NCBI GenBank assembly: GCA_018830765.1
Contig: JAHJRJ010000046.1
Coordinates: forward strand, 1 to 5,695
Direction of reading: 5' to 3'
DNA: 5,695 nucleotides
From: Bacteroidota bacterium
Lineage (GTDB): Bacteria > Bacteroidota > Ignavibacteria > UBA10030 > BY39
Part shown: in pieces, positions 1-5,695 of the stretch
How positions within the stretch are numbered: position 1 is the stretch's first letter
How the letters are laid out: each line of letters starts with the position of its first letter
Program-made: the position numbers and the translations under genes
Notes under the pieces: model-generated
Database searches by the model: none
What the model saw: the letters and a program-made list of their open reading frames with translations, nothing else
Told to the model about the DNA's origin: nothing

Positions 1-127
1 TATATACTACTTGAATTGGAAAGTGTATGTATTTGTTAATTGCATTGAACTTAACTATCAATTATGGAAACACTGTCGCGAGCTGAGTATACTTCTACCG
101 ATTTAAAACAATTTGAAATTTCAATTC
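1..127. other. Left-edge stretch with no recognisable gene
   Basis: No frame carries a convincing protein. The longest + strand opening is frame 2, open from base 2 to a TAA at 104-106 (about 34 residues). Its translation is rich in Y, L and C, looks like no family I know, and would have to be the tail of a gene starting outside the window. A terminator follows 20-odd bases later, so some transcript from the left probably ends here, but whether it is coding cannot be told. Confidence 0.4.
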
Positions 128-164
128 AAGCCGGTCTCAATACCCGAGATCGGCTTTAATTTTT
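128..164 (+). terminator. Rho-independent terminator
   Basis: An 11-bp stem (128-138 paired with 146-156, one G-U wobble, core GCCGGTCTC against GAGATCGGC) closes a 7-base loop (AATACCC) and is followed by the T-rich run TTTAATTTTT. The tail lies on the right, so it acts on rightward transcripts. The left flank has no T tract in reverse, so it does not look bidirectional. It separates whatever lies left of the window from the toxin-antitoxin relic and the operon. Confidence 0.85.
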
Positions 165-236
165 AATCAAAACCATTCACCCTTTTTTCTATATTTTACA
201 CGTGGAAATTTTAACTAAACAAAATCGGAATGGGAT

Positions 237-342
237 ATGGATAACAAGAGGAAGCTTTGGATTTTATTAAGTTTCTCATTGAAAAGCATCAAATGTCGAA
301 CTACAACACGAAATCTCAAAGCTACGTCTTCAAGAAAAGTGA
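237..342 (+). pseudogene. Decayed DUF2281-type antitoxin gene
   Basis: Pieces of a DUF2281-like antitoxin, usually partnered with PIN-domain toxins, survive in three frames. Bases 237-242 read M-D in frame 0. Bases 245-292 (frame 2) read QEEALDFIKFLIEKHQ, matching the 'EEVLDFIEFLLEKH' helix of the family as I remember it. Bases 295-342 (frame 1) read VELQHEISKLRLQEK then TGA, resembling the family's C-terminal 'SVELQHK' stretch. Adding one A near 243 would join the first two pieces as D-K-Q-E-E-A-L, so a one-base loss is likely there. Between the second and third pieces the frame changes and the usual middle of the protein is missing, so a deletion near 290-296 is inferred. The N-terminus is not recognisable. 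Family naming is from memory of the motifs; the broken state is seen directly. Confidence 0.6.
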
Positions 343-562
343 GATATCTTATTGATACAAATTATACGTTGCATTCGATCGGATTACTTCTCATTCATAG
401 AAAACTGAACAATTGAAATATATTGTCGAGTCCTCACAAAAATTTAAGTTAGATTTTGACGATGCTTATCAATATTCAACATCTGAAAAATACGACTTAA
501 TAATTGTCAGTTTCGATAAAGATTTTGATAGAACTCAAAGAGGCAGAATACAACCGGCGTGA
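339..562 (+). pseudogene. Decayed PIN-domain (VapC-like) toxin gene
   Basis: PIN-domain toxins are metal-dependent RNases using a cluster of acidic residues. Here a GTG at 339 overlaps the antitoxin stop (GTGA) and starts MRYLIDTN, the typical first strand with its Asp. It runs directly into YTLHSIGLLLIHRKL in the same frame, although these motifs are normally separated by some 40 residues holding the second acidic residue. That frame stops at 414-416. Frame 2 then carries EQLKYIVESSQKFKLDFDDAYQY and SEKYDLIIVSFDKDFDRTQRGR, ending at TGA 560-562. The DFDDAYQY and SFDKDFD acidic motifs are well kept. Only about 74 residues of a usual 130-145 remain. I infer two internal deletions, near 362 and near 400-409, the second with a frame change. 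It cannot make an active enzyme as it stands. Confidence 0.72.
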
Positions 563-565
563 ATG

Positions 566-596
566 TTTCATATTTAGTATCTTTTATCTATATTTG
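566..596 (+). promoter_or_regulatory. Possible Bacteroidota-type promoter
   Basis: TATATTTG at 589-596 matches the TAnnTTTG -7 box known from Bacteroidota exactly. TTTC at 566-569, 19 bases upstream, matches three of four bases of the TTTG -33 box. The -7 box ends only four bases before the ATG at 601, so transcription would start at or next to the start codon. No Shine-Dalgarno sequence precedes 601. The match is short in AT-rich DNA and could be chance. Confidence 0.35.
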
Positions 597-600
597 AAAT

Positions 601-1614
601 ATGGAAATTGCTCCTCAAAAATATAAAGCGCCCGAGATTTACGGCGACCATTGGTTCAACGCAGAACCGCTGCCGATTTCTGCTCAAAAGGGTTCCGTAA
701 TTCTGCTCGTTTTTTGGGATTTAACTTGTCAGCAATGTAAACGCGGCTTTCCGTACGTAAAGGAATGGTTCAGACGTTATTCGGACATCGGTTTGATAAT
801 TATTGGTGTTCATACACCGAAATTTCCTTTCGAGAAAGACCCTATCTATGTCGAAAAAGCAATTCGACAAAACGAAATTAATTATCCCGTCGTAATGGAT
901 AATGAATATTTTATTCATACGGCTTATAGAGTTCGCACTGTTCCTTCACATTTCATCATAGATAAATCGGGATTTATAAGGTACATACAGGAAGGCGAAG
1001 GTTCATACGCTGCGACAGAATCTTCAATTCAATCACTTTTAAAAGATGCCGGCTACTACGGGGATTTTCCGTTCGTCATGGAACCGGTTCGCGATGAAGA
1101 CCGCCCCGGTATCCCTTTCTACCGGGCGACGCCGGAAATTTTAGTCGGTTATCAACACAGCAACATTGGCAATACTGAAGGATATTTTCCGCAAGCAATC
1201 AATTTTTACACTGACCCCGGAATATATTTAGAAGGAAGAGTGTATCTTCATGGTAACTGGTTCATCAACAAATACTTTGTAAAATTAGAAAACGAGGAGG
1301 CAGCAGAAGGATATATTACTTTCGTTTACAACGCAAAAGAAGTAGGTGTCGTGTTAAACCCCGAAGGTGAAAAAGGGTTCCAGGTTTTTGTGTCTCAAGA
1401 CGGGAATTTTCTTACGCAGGGAAATGCCGGTAAAGATATTAAGTTTGACGACGATGGGAAAAGTTTTTTGATAATCGATGAACCGAAACTATTCCATGTC
1501 GTCAATAATCATGAACATGGTGAACATAATCTTAAACTCGTCTCGCGATCCAATGGATTCGCATTCTACGGCGCTTCCTTTGTTCCGGCTCCTATCCAAG
1601 AATTAATTTCATGA
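601..1614 (+). CDS. DipZ/TlpA-like thioredoxin-fold protein, cytoplasmic
   Basis: A 337-residue protein in two parts. Residues about 8-150 form a TlpA/AhpC-like thioredoxin fold: FWDLTCQQC gives the redox pair Cys43 and Cys46, the pattern IIGVHTPKFPFEKD (66-79) is typical of DipZ-like proteins, and V114-P115 is the expected cis-proline. Residues about 170-337, beginning near TPEILVGY (177-184), resemble the beta-rich C-terminal domain of mycobacterial DipZ. The CcdA-like membrane part of full DipZ is absent, and there is no signal peptide or membrane helix, so it should act in the cytoplasm. The likely role is thiol-disulfide exchange; substrate and electron donor are unknown. The start is fixed by an in-frame TGA at 595-597, just before the ATG at 601, although no ribosome binding site is evident. 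Its stop overlaps the next start (ATGA), so the two are probably translated together. Confidence 0.85.
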   Translation: MEIAPQKYKAPEIYGDHWFNAEPLPISAQKGSVILLVFWDLTCQQCKRGFPYVKEWFRRYSDIGLIIIGVHTPKFPFEKDPIYVEKAIRQNEINYPVVMDNEYFIHTAYRVRTVPSHFIIDKSGFIRYIQEGEGSYAATESSIQSLLKDAGYYGDFPFVMEPVRDEDRPGIPFYRATPEILVGYQHSNIGNTEGYFPQAINFYTDPGIYLEGRVYLHGNWFINKYFVKLENEEAAEGYITFVYNAKEVGVVLNPEGEKGFQVFVSQDGNFLTQGNAGKDIKFDDDGKSFLIIDEPKLFHVVNNHEHGEHNLKLVSRSNGFAFYGASFVPAPIQELIS

Positions 1615-2549
1615 CAAGAATAACTCAACTTTTCAAAATACGTTATCCGATTATACAAGCGGGAATGGTTTGGGTTTCTGGGAACAAGCTCGCCTCAGCA
1701 GTTTCGGAGGCAGGTGGATTAGGATTAATCGGGGCGGGTTCGATGAAGCCGGAGTTGCTTCGTGAGCATATTAGAAAAGCTTTCACAAAAACAAGCCATC
1801 CATTCGGAGTAAATATTCCGCTTTTGCGCGGAGATGCCGAAGAGTTGATAAACGTTACAGTAGAAGAAAACGTAAAAATTGTTTTTACATCTGCAGGCCA
1901 TCCCGGGAAATTTATAGATAAGTTAAAAAAATCAAGTTGTATAGTAACGCATGTTATCCCATCTGTGAAGTATGCATTGAAAGCCGAGAGCGTTGGTTGT
2001 GATGCTGTTGTGGCTGAAGGTTTTGAAGCCGGCGGTCATAACGGTTTAGATGAAATAACAACTATGGTTTTAGTCCCGCAAGTTGTTGATGCTGTAAAAA
2101 TTCCTGTGATAGCAGCAGGTGGAATTGCAGATGGACGCGGGATGGCAGCAGCATTTGCCCTCGGTGCTGAAGGAGTTCAAATAGGAACTCGCTTCGCGGC
2201 TTCCGTTGAATCATCTGCCCACGAAAATTACAAGCAGGCAATTGTGAATGCGAAAGACGACAGCACAGTTTTGATTATGAAGAAAGTAGTTCCTGTGAGG
2301 TTGATAAAGAATAAATTTGCCGAGAAAGTTATCGAATCAGAGAAACGCGGCGCAACGAAAGGAGAATTGATTGAGTTGCTCGGAAAGGGCCGTGAACGCA
2401 CGGCAATTTTTGAAGGAAACTTAGACGAAGGCGAGATAGAAGCAGGACAGATTTCAGGACTGATAAAAGAAATTCTGCCTGCGGGCGAAATAGTGAGAAA
2501 GATTGTTGATGAATATTTTATGGTAGTTAAAAACATAAAGGATAACTAA
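1611..2549 (+). CDS. FabK/nitronate monooxygenase-family flavoprotein
   Basis: A 312-residue FMN-binding TIM-barrel enzyme of the family covering enoyl-ACP reductase II (FabK) and nitronate monooxygenase. Motifs in order: YPIIQAGMVWVS (12-23) at the flavin site, FGVNIPLL (65-72), AEGFEAGGHNG (135-145) with His143 matching the catalytic His of FabK, IAAGGIADGRG (168-177... region of phosphate binding), GAEGVQIGTRF (185-195) and AGQISGLI (278-285). The resemblance to streptococcal FabK, about 324 residues, is close throughout, so reduction of enoyl-ACP in fatty-acid synthesis is possible. No other fatty-acid gene is nearby, and many relatives are annotated only as nitronate monooxygenases, so I leave the substrate open. 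The ATG overlaps the stop of the thioredoxin-fold gene by four bases, and the antitoxin gene follows with no gap. Confidence 0.88.
   Translation: MTRITQLFKIRYPIIQAGMVWVSGNKLASAVSEAGGLGLIGAGSMKPELLREHIRKAFTKTSHPFGVNIPLLRGDAEELINVTVEENVKIVFTSAGHPGKFIDKLKKSSCIVTHVIPSVKYALKAESVGCDAVVAEGFEAGGHNGLDEITTMVLVPQVVDAVKIPVIAAGGIADGRGMAAAFALGAEGVQIGTRFAASVESSAHENYKQAIVNAKDDSTVLIMKKVVPVRLIKNKFAEKVIESEKRGATKGELIELLGKGRERTAIFEGNLDEGEIEAGQISGLIKEILPAGEIVRKIVDEYFMVVKNIKDN
2537..2542 (+). promoter_or_regulatory. Ribosome binding site of the antitoxin gene
   Basis: AAAGGA lies 7 bases before the ATG at 2550, inside the last codons of the flavoprotein gene. It is the clearest Shine-Dalgarno-like site in the window and supports ATG 2550 as the antitoxin start. 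Confidence 0.6.
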
Positions 2550-2798
2550 ATGGCTAATCCGACAAAAACAAAATATGTTACTGATAACAAGGGTAAGAAA
2601 ATCGCCGTTGTAATCGCTATTAAAGAATACGAAAAGATGATTGATGAACTGGATGATTATTACTGTCGTAAAGAATATGATCGAGTAAAACCAAAAACAG
2701 ATAAAGAATTAGAAAAAGGTGAATTTATAACTCTTGACGATTATTGTACAAAGAGAAGTTTTCGTAATAAACGAAAAAATGTACGTAAATCTGCATGA
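2550..2798 (+). CDS. Antitoxin, Phd/YefM/RelB-like
   Basis: An 82-residue protein. Residues 9-33 (YVTDNKGKKIAVVIAIKEYE and onward) are the beta-hairpin plus helix typical of small antitoxins of the 'YVTDEKGKKVAVVLDIEEYEKLL' type, the DNA-binding and dimerising half. Residues 40-70 (KEYDRVKPKTDKELEKGEFITLDDY) form the charged tail that usually wraps the toxin. The extreme C-terminus (71-82) is very basic (K/R-rich), and two Cys residues (39, 66) are less usual. It follows the flavoprotein stop with zero spacing and overlaps the toxin start as ATGA, the usual antitoxin-first order. Such antitoxins normally neutralise the toxin and repress their own promoter; no separate promoter or operator is evident here. 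Confidence 0.82.
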   Translation: MANPTKTKYVTDNKGKKIAVVIAIKEYEKMIDELDDYYCRKEYDRVKPKTDKELEKGEFITLDDYCTKRSFRNKRKNVRKSA

Positions 2799-3061
2799 CT
2801 TATATTATTATAATTCCGAAGAGTGTAACAAAACAGATAGATATTCTCCCAACTAAAGTTGCAGATGAGATATTGGACAAGATTGGTTATTTGAAGCACA
2901 ATCCGAGGCCCATAAATGCAAAAAAAATGAAAGGTTCTAAAGGATATCGTTTAAGAGTTGGAAACTACAGAGTGATATATGATATCGATGATGTTGGGAA
3001 ACGGATATTTTTACGTCGTGTTGGACATAGGAGCAATATTTATAAGCACAATGGAACTTAA
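2795..3061 (+). CDS. RelE/ParE-superfamily toxin
   Basis: An 88-residue basic protein with the RelE/ParE fold signature: an N-terminal strand (YIIIIPKS), two helices (about residues 10-33), the KMKGSKGYRLRVGNYRVIYDI block (44-64) and the closing strand FLRRVGHRSNIY (72-83). Arg52, Arg54, Arg59 and Arg79 and Tyr83 stand where RelE-type toxins place their RNA-contacting and catalytic residues. By family it should be a ribosome-dependent mRNA endonuclease, but ParE-like gyrase poisons share the fold and cannot be excluded. Length is normal and the gene looks intact. The ATG overlaps the antitoxin stop by four bases, so translation is coupled. The next gene, metH, starts 48 bases after its stop with no visible terminator. 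Confidence 0.88.
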   Translation: MTYIIIIPKSVTKQIDILPTKVADEILDKIGYLKHNPRPINAKKMKGSKGYRLRVGNYRVIYDIDDVGKRIFLRRVGHRSNIYKHNGT

Positions 3062-3109
3062 TTTCACGACGGATTAATACGTAATGGATGGATAATCACA
3101 GACGGTAAT

Positions 3110-5695
3110 TTGAAAACATTCTCAGACATATTAAAACAAAAAGTAATCATCTTCGACGGGGCAATGGGGACGAATTTGCAATCCCAAAACTTAACCCCCG
3201 ATGATTTCGGTGGCGAAAAATATTACGGCTGCAATGAATATCTCGTTGTAACTAAACCTTCGGCGATAGAAAAAGTCCACAGCAATTTTTTGATTGCCGG
3301 TTGCGACGTCATCGAAACGAATACCTTCGGCGCCACATCGGTTGTACTTCAAGAATACAACCTCGCTGAAAAATCATACGAGCTAAATTACAAATCGGCT
3401 CAACTTGCGAAACGAATAGCGGACGATTTTAGTAATGCGAATCAAAGACGGTTTGTCGCGGGTTCAATGGGTCCAACTACAAAGCTCCCATCACTCGGAC
3501 ACATTAGCTTCGTAGAAATGCAGAAGTCATACTACATCCAAGCTAAAGGACTTATCGAAGGCGGCGCTGACTTGCTAGTAATTGAAACGTGTCAAGATAT
3601 TCTACAGTCAAAGGCAGCACTTGCAGGTGTTTTCTCTTGCATGCATGATATACAGAAGAAAATTCCAGTCATAGTTTCCGTAACTATCGAATCCACTTCT
3701 ACGATGTTACTCGGTACCGAAATTTCAGCAGCATTAACCACACTTGAACCGTATCCTATCGATGTGTTAGGAATAAATTGTGCCACTGGTCCAAAAGAAA
3801 TGTCGGAACCAATCAGGTTTCTTTCTTTTAACAGTCCTTTGCCAATTTTTTGTATGCCGAATGCAGGCATTCCGGAAAATGTTGGAGGGAAGGCGCATTA
3901 CCATTTACCTCCCGACGTATTTGTCGCATCACTTTCTCATTTCGTAAAAGATTTCGGAGTTAATATAGTCGGTGGGTGTTGTGGAACGACTTCCGATCAC
4001 ATTAAAAAACTCGCCGAGTCAGTAGGGTCGCTGGCACCGTTAAAACGGAAGTGGGAATTTACACCGTCTGTATCAAGTTTGTATCAGAGTGTTCCACTAC
4101 ACATAGAACCGGCGCCCGTTCTGATCGGTGAACGAACAAACGCGAACGGAAGCAAACTTTTCAGAGACCTTCTATTGAAAGAAGACTGGGAAGGTATTGT
4201 TGCGTTGGGCAAAGATCAAGTTAAAGAAGGCGCACATATACTCGACTTGTGTGTGGCATACGTAGGTCGCGATGAAAAAAAAGATATGTGCGAAGTAGCC
4301 TCACGATTCAATACACAAATTACAGCACCGTTGATGATAGATTCAACCGACCCATCAGCGATTGAAGCAGCGCTACAAAGATACGCGGGGAAAGCTATAA
4401 TTAATTCTGTGAATCTTGAAGATGGTGAGAAACGTTTTGCCAAAATAATGAACCTTGCTACTAGATACGGTTCGGCGGTTGTTGCACTGACTATCGACGA
4501 AGAAGGGATGGCAAAAACTGCAGCCAGAAAATTTGAAATAGCCGAACGTATCCGACAACTCGCACTCGAAAAGTATCGAATGAAGGAGGAAAACCTGATT
4601 TTTGATACGCTGACCTTCACACTCGGGTCGGGCGACAAGGATTTTCGAAATGCAGGCGTGGAAACACTGGAAGCCATCGGGTTAATCAAAAAGAATTTCC
4701 CGAATGTTAAAACGAGCTTGGGTATAAGTAATATTTCATTCGGTCTAAAACCACAAGCACGTGTTGTTTTGAATAGTGTATTTTTACGTTATGCAATCGA
4801 GTATGGTCTCGACATGGCTATCGCCCACGCAGGTAAAATTATGCCGCTGTACAAAATCAAAGACGAGGAACGCGAGATCTGTCGTAAGCTAATATTCAAC
4901 GAATTGACTGAATCTTACAATCCGCTGAAAGAATTCATCAATTATTATTCTGATCATAAAAAAGAAGGTCGTGAGGTCGAAACCAAAACTCTATTACCGG
5001 TGGAGGAGAGACTCAAATTTAATATAGTCGATGGCGATAAAAATAATCTCACAAATAATCTGGAAGAGGGGTTAAAAAAATATAAACCGATCGATATCAT
5101 AAATAACATCCTTTTAGATGGGATGAAGGTAGTAGGCGAGTTATTTGGAGGCGGAAAGATGCAGCTTCCGTTCGTTTTGCAATCGGCTGAAGTGATGAAG
5201 GCGGCAGTCGCCTACCTTGAACCATACATGGAAAAAGTAGATGCACAGGCGAAAGGCACCATGGTATTGGCTACCGTAAAAGGTGATGTTCACGATATCG
5301 GAAAAAATCTTGTGGATATAATATTATCAAATAACGGATACAAAATAATAAACCTTGGAATTCGTGTTCCTGTCGAAAAAATCATTCAAGCAACCGAAGA
5401 GTACAACGCAGACGCCATCGGAATGAGCGGATTGTTGGTAAAGTCAACTGCGATTATGAAAGAGAACCTTGAGATAATGAACGAAAGAGGAATTACAATC
5501 CCCGTTGTGCTCGGCGGCGCAGCATTGACGAGAAGGTTCGTGGAAGAGGACCTGCGTTCGATTTATGGGGGCAGTGTTTCTTATGCAAACGATGTTTTCG
5601 ATGGACTTTATTTTATGGAGAATCTTTCTCAACAAAAATATAAGAGAAAAGATATCCTCGAAGCAAAAGAAAAGAAAATTACTATTTCTGCTAAA
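3110..5695 (+). CDS. metH: Cobalamin-dependent methionine synthase, C-terminus outside window
   Basis: The frame is open without a break for 862 codons to the window edge. MetH moves a methyl group from methyl-tetrahydrofolate through cobalamin to homocysteine. Residues about 1-310 are the homocysteine domain: DGAMGT (16-21), ETNTFG (69-74), and zinc ligands Cys224, Cys290 and Cys291 (GGCCGTT). Residues about 335-610 are the folate-binding barrel, starting at LIGERTN (338-344). Residues about 635-710 are the cobalamin cap (LLDGM at 668). Residues about 715-850 are the cobalamin domain with GDVHDIGKN, His728 being the lower cobalt ligand, then SGL (773-775) and GGAA (802-805). The window ends near where the AdoMet reactivation domain would begin. 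The subtype resembles actinobacterial MetH (ETCQDILQ, LDLCV-YVGRDE). The start is TTG at 3110: no ATG or GTG lies in frame between the stop at 3059-3061 and there, and the next ATG is inside the GAMGT motif. Upstream AGACGG is a weak ribosome binding site. Confidence 0.95.
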   Translation, partial: MKTFSDILKQKVIIFDGAMGTNLQSQNLTPDDFGGEKYYGCNEYLVVTKPSAIEKVHSNFLIAGCDVIETNTFGATSVVLQEYNLAEKSYELNYKSAQLAKRIADDFSNANQRRFVAGSMGPTTKLPSLGHISFVEMQKSYYIQAKGLIEGGADLLVIETCQDILQSKAALAGVFSCMHDIQKKIPVIVSVTIESTSTMLLGTEISAALTTLEPYPIDVLGINCATGPKEMSEPIRFLSFNSPLPIFCMPNAGIPENVGGKAHYHLPPDVFVASLSHFVKDFGVNIVGGCCGTTSDHIKKLAESVGSLAPLKRKWEFTPSVSSLYQSVPLHIEPAPVLIGERTNANGSKLFRDLLLKEDWEGIVALGKDQVKEGAHILDLCVAYVGRDEKKDMCEVASRFNTQITAPLMIDSTDPSAIEAALQRYAGKAIINSVNLEDGEKRFAKIMNLATRYGSAVVALTIDEEGMAKTAARKFEIAERIRQLALEKYRMKEENLIFDTLTFTLGSGDKDFRNAGVETLEAIGLIKKNFPNVKTSLGISNISFGLKPQARVVLNSVFLRYAIEYGLDMAIAHAGKIMPLYKIKDEEREICRKLIFNELTESYNPLKEFINYYSDHKKEGREVETKTLLPVEERLKFNIVDGDKNNLTNNLEEGLKKYKPIDIINNILLDGMKVVGELFGGGKMQLPFVLQSAEVMKAAVAYLEPYMEKVDAQAKGTMVLATVKGDVHDIGKNLVDIILSNNGYKIINLGIRVPVEKIIQATEEYNADAIGMSGLLVKSTAIMKENLEIMNERGITIPVVLGGAALTRRFVEEDLRSIYGGSVSYANDVFDGLYFMENLSQQKYKRKDILEAKEKKITISAK

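Noticed and set aside
2..106. Open frame 2 at the left edge as the tail of a gene
   Set aside because: Only about 34 residues, odd composition and no motif. Being followed by a terminator makes it possible but not supportable as a feature.
237..416. A 59-codon + strand reading frame beginning MDNKRKLW
   Set aside because: Its first half is out of frame with the recognisable antitoxin motifs and looks like no protein. Its second half is the toxin fragment YLIDTN/YTLHSIG. It is an accidental fusion of relic pieces, not a gene.
2228..2536. Minus-strand 102-residue open frame opposite the flavoprotein gene
   Set aside because: Antisense shadow of the conserved FabK-like frame; Ser/Phe-rich with no domain.
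3062..3109. Cobalamin or SAM riboswitch upstream of metH
   Set aside because: The gap is only 48 bases and shows no stem framework; too short for either riboswitch.
3940..3990. A suspected frameshift in metH near the GGCCGTT motif
   Set aside because: Codon-by-codon recount showed VNIVGGCCGTT continuous in the same frame; the frame is unbroken from 3110 to 5695.
3592..4689. Minus-strand open frames opposite metH (for example 4216-4689 and 3592-3870)
   Set aside because: They lie entirely antisense to a strongly conserved, unbroken metH frame, are Ser/Ile-rich in the way of shadow frames, and carry no recognisable motif.

Overview
The window is AT-rich bacterial DNA with all genes on the + strand. 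The organism cannot be named from sequence alone. Protein style (a DipZ-like thioredoxin without a signal peptide, a FabK-like flavoprotein, a MetH of the 'ETCQDILQ' type, a DUF2281/PIN toxin-antitoxin relic) and a TAnnTTTG promoter-like box just before the first gene suggest the Bacteroidota/Ignavibacteriota neighbourhood. That placement is a low-to-moderate confidence inference.

Layout. Bases 1-127 hold no recognisable gene and end in a good rho-independent terminator (128-164), which closes something transcribed from the left. Bases about 237-562 look non-coding by ORF length. Read frame by frame, they hold the wreck of a DUF2281-type antitoxin and a PIN-domain (VapC-like) toxin, broken by frameshifts and apparent internal deletions. 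The old antitoxin-stop/toxin-start overlap is still visible.

From 601 an apparent operon runs to the right edge. It contains a cytoplasmic DipZ/TlpA-like thioredoxin-fold protein (601-1614), a FabK/nitronate-monooxygenase flavoprotein (1611-2549), a Phd/YefM/RelB-like antitoxin (2550-2798), a RelE/ParE-family toxin (2795-3061) and cobalamin-dependent methionine synthase MetH (3110 to beyond the window). Two junctions are ATGA stop/start overlaps, one has zero spacing, and only the toxin-metH junction has a gap (48 bases). No terminator was seen inside.

How they work together. The thioredoxin-like protein and flavoenzyme are plausibly a redox pair, but no shared pathway is proven. The toxin-antitoxin pair sits inside what otherwise looks like a housekeeping transcription unit. 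MetH makes methionine from homocysteine and methyl-tetrahydrofolate. Its homocysteine, folate and cobalamin modules are intact here, and its C-terminal reactivation domain lies outside the window. I found no convincing new system; the best surprises are the decayed toxin-antitoxin locus and the intact one embedded in the operon.
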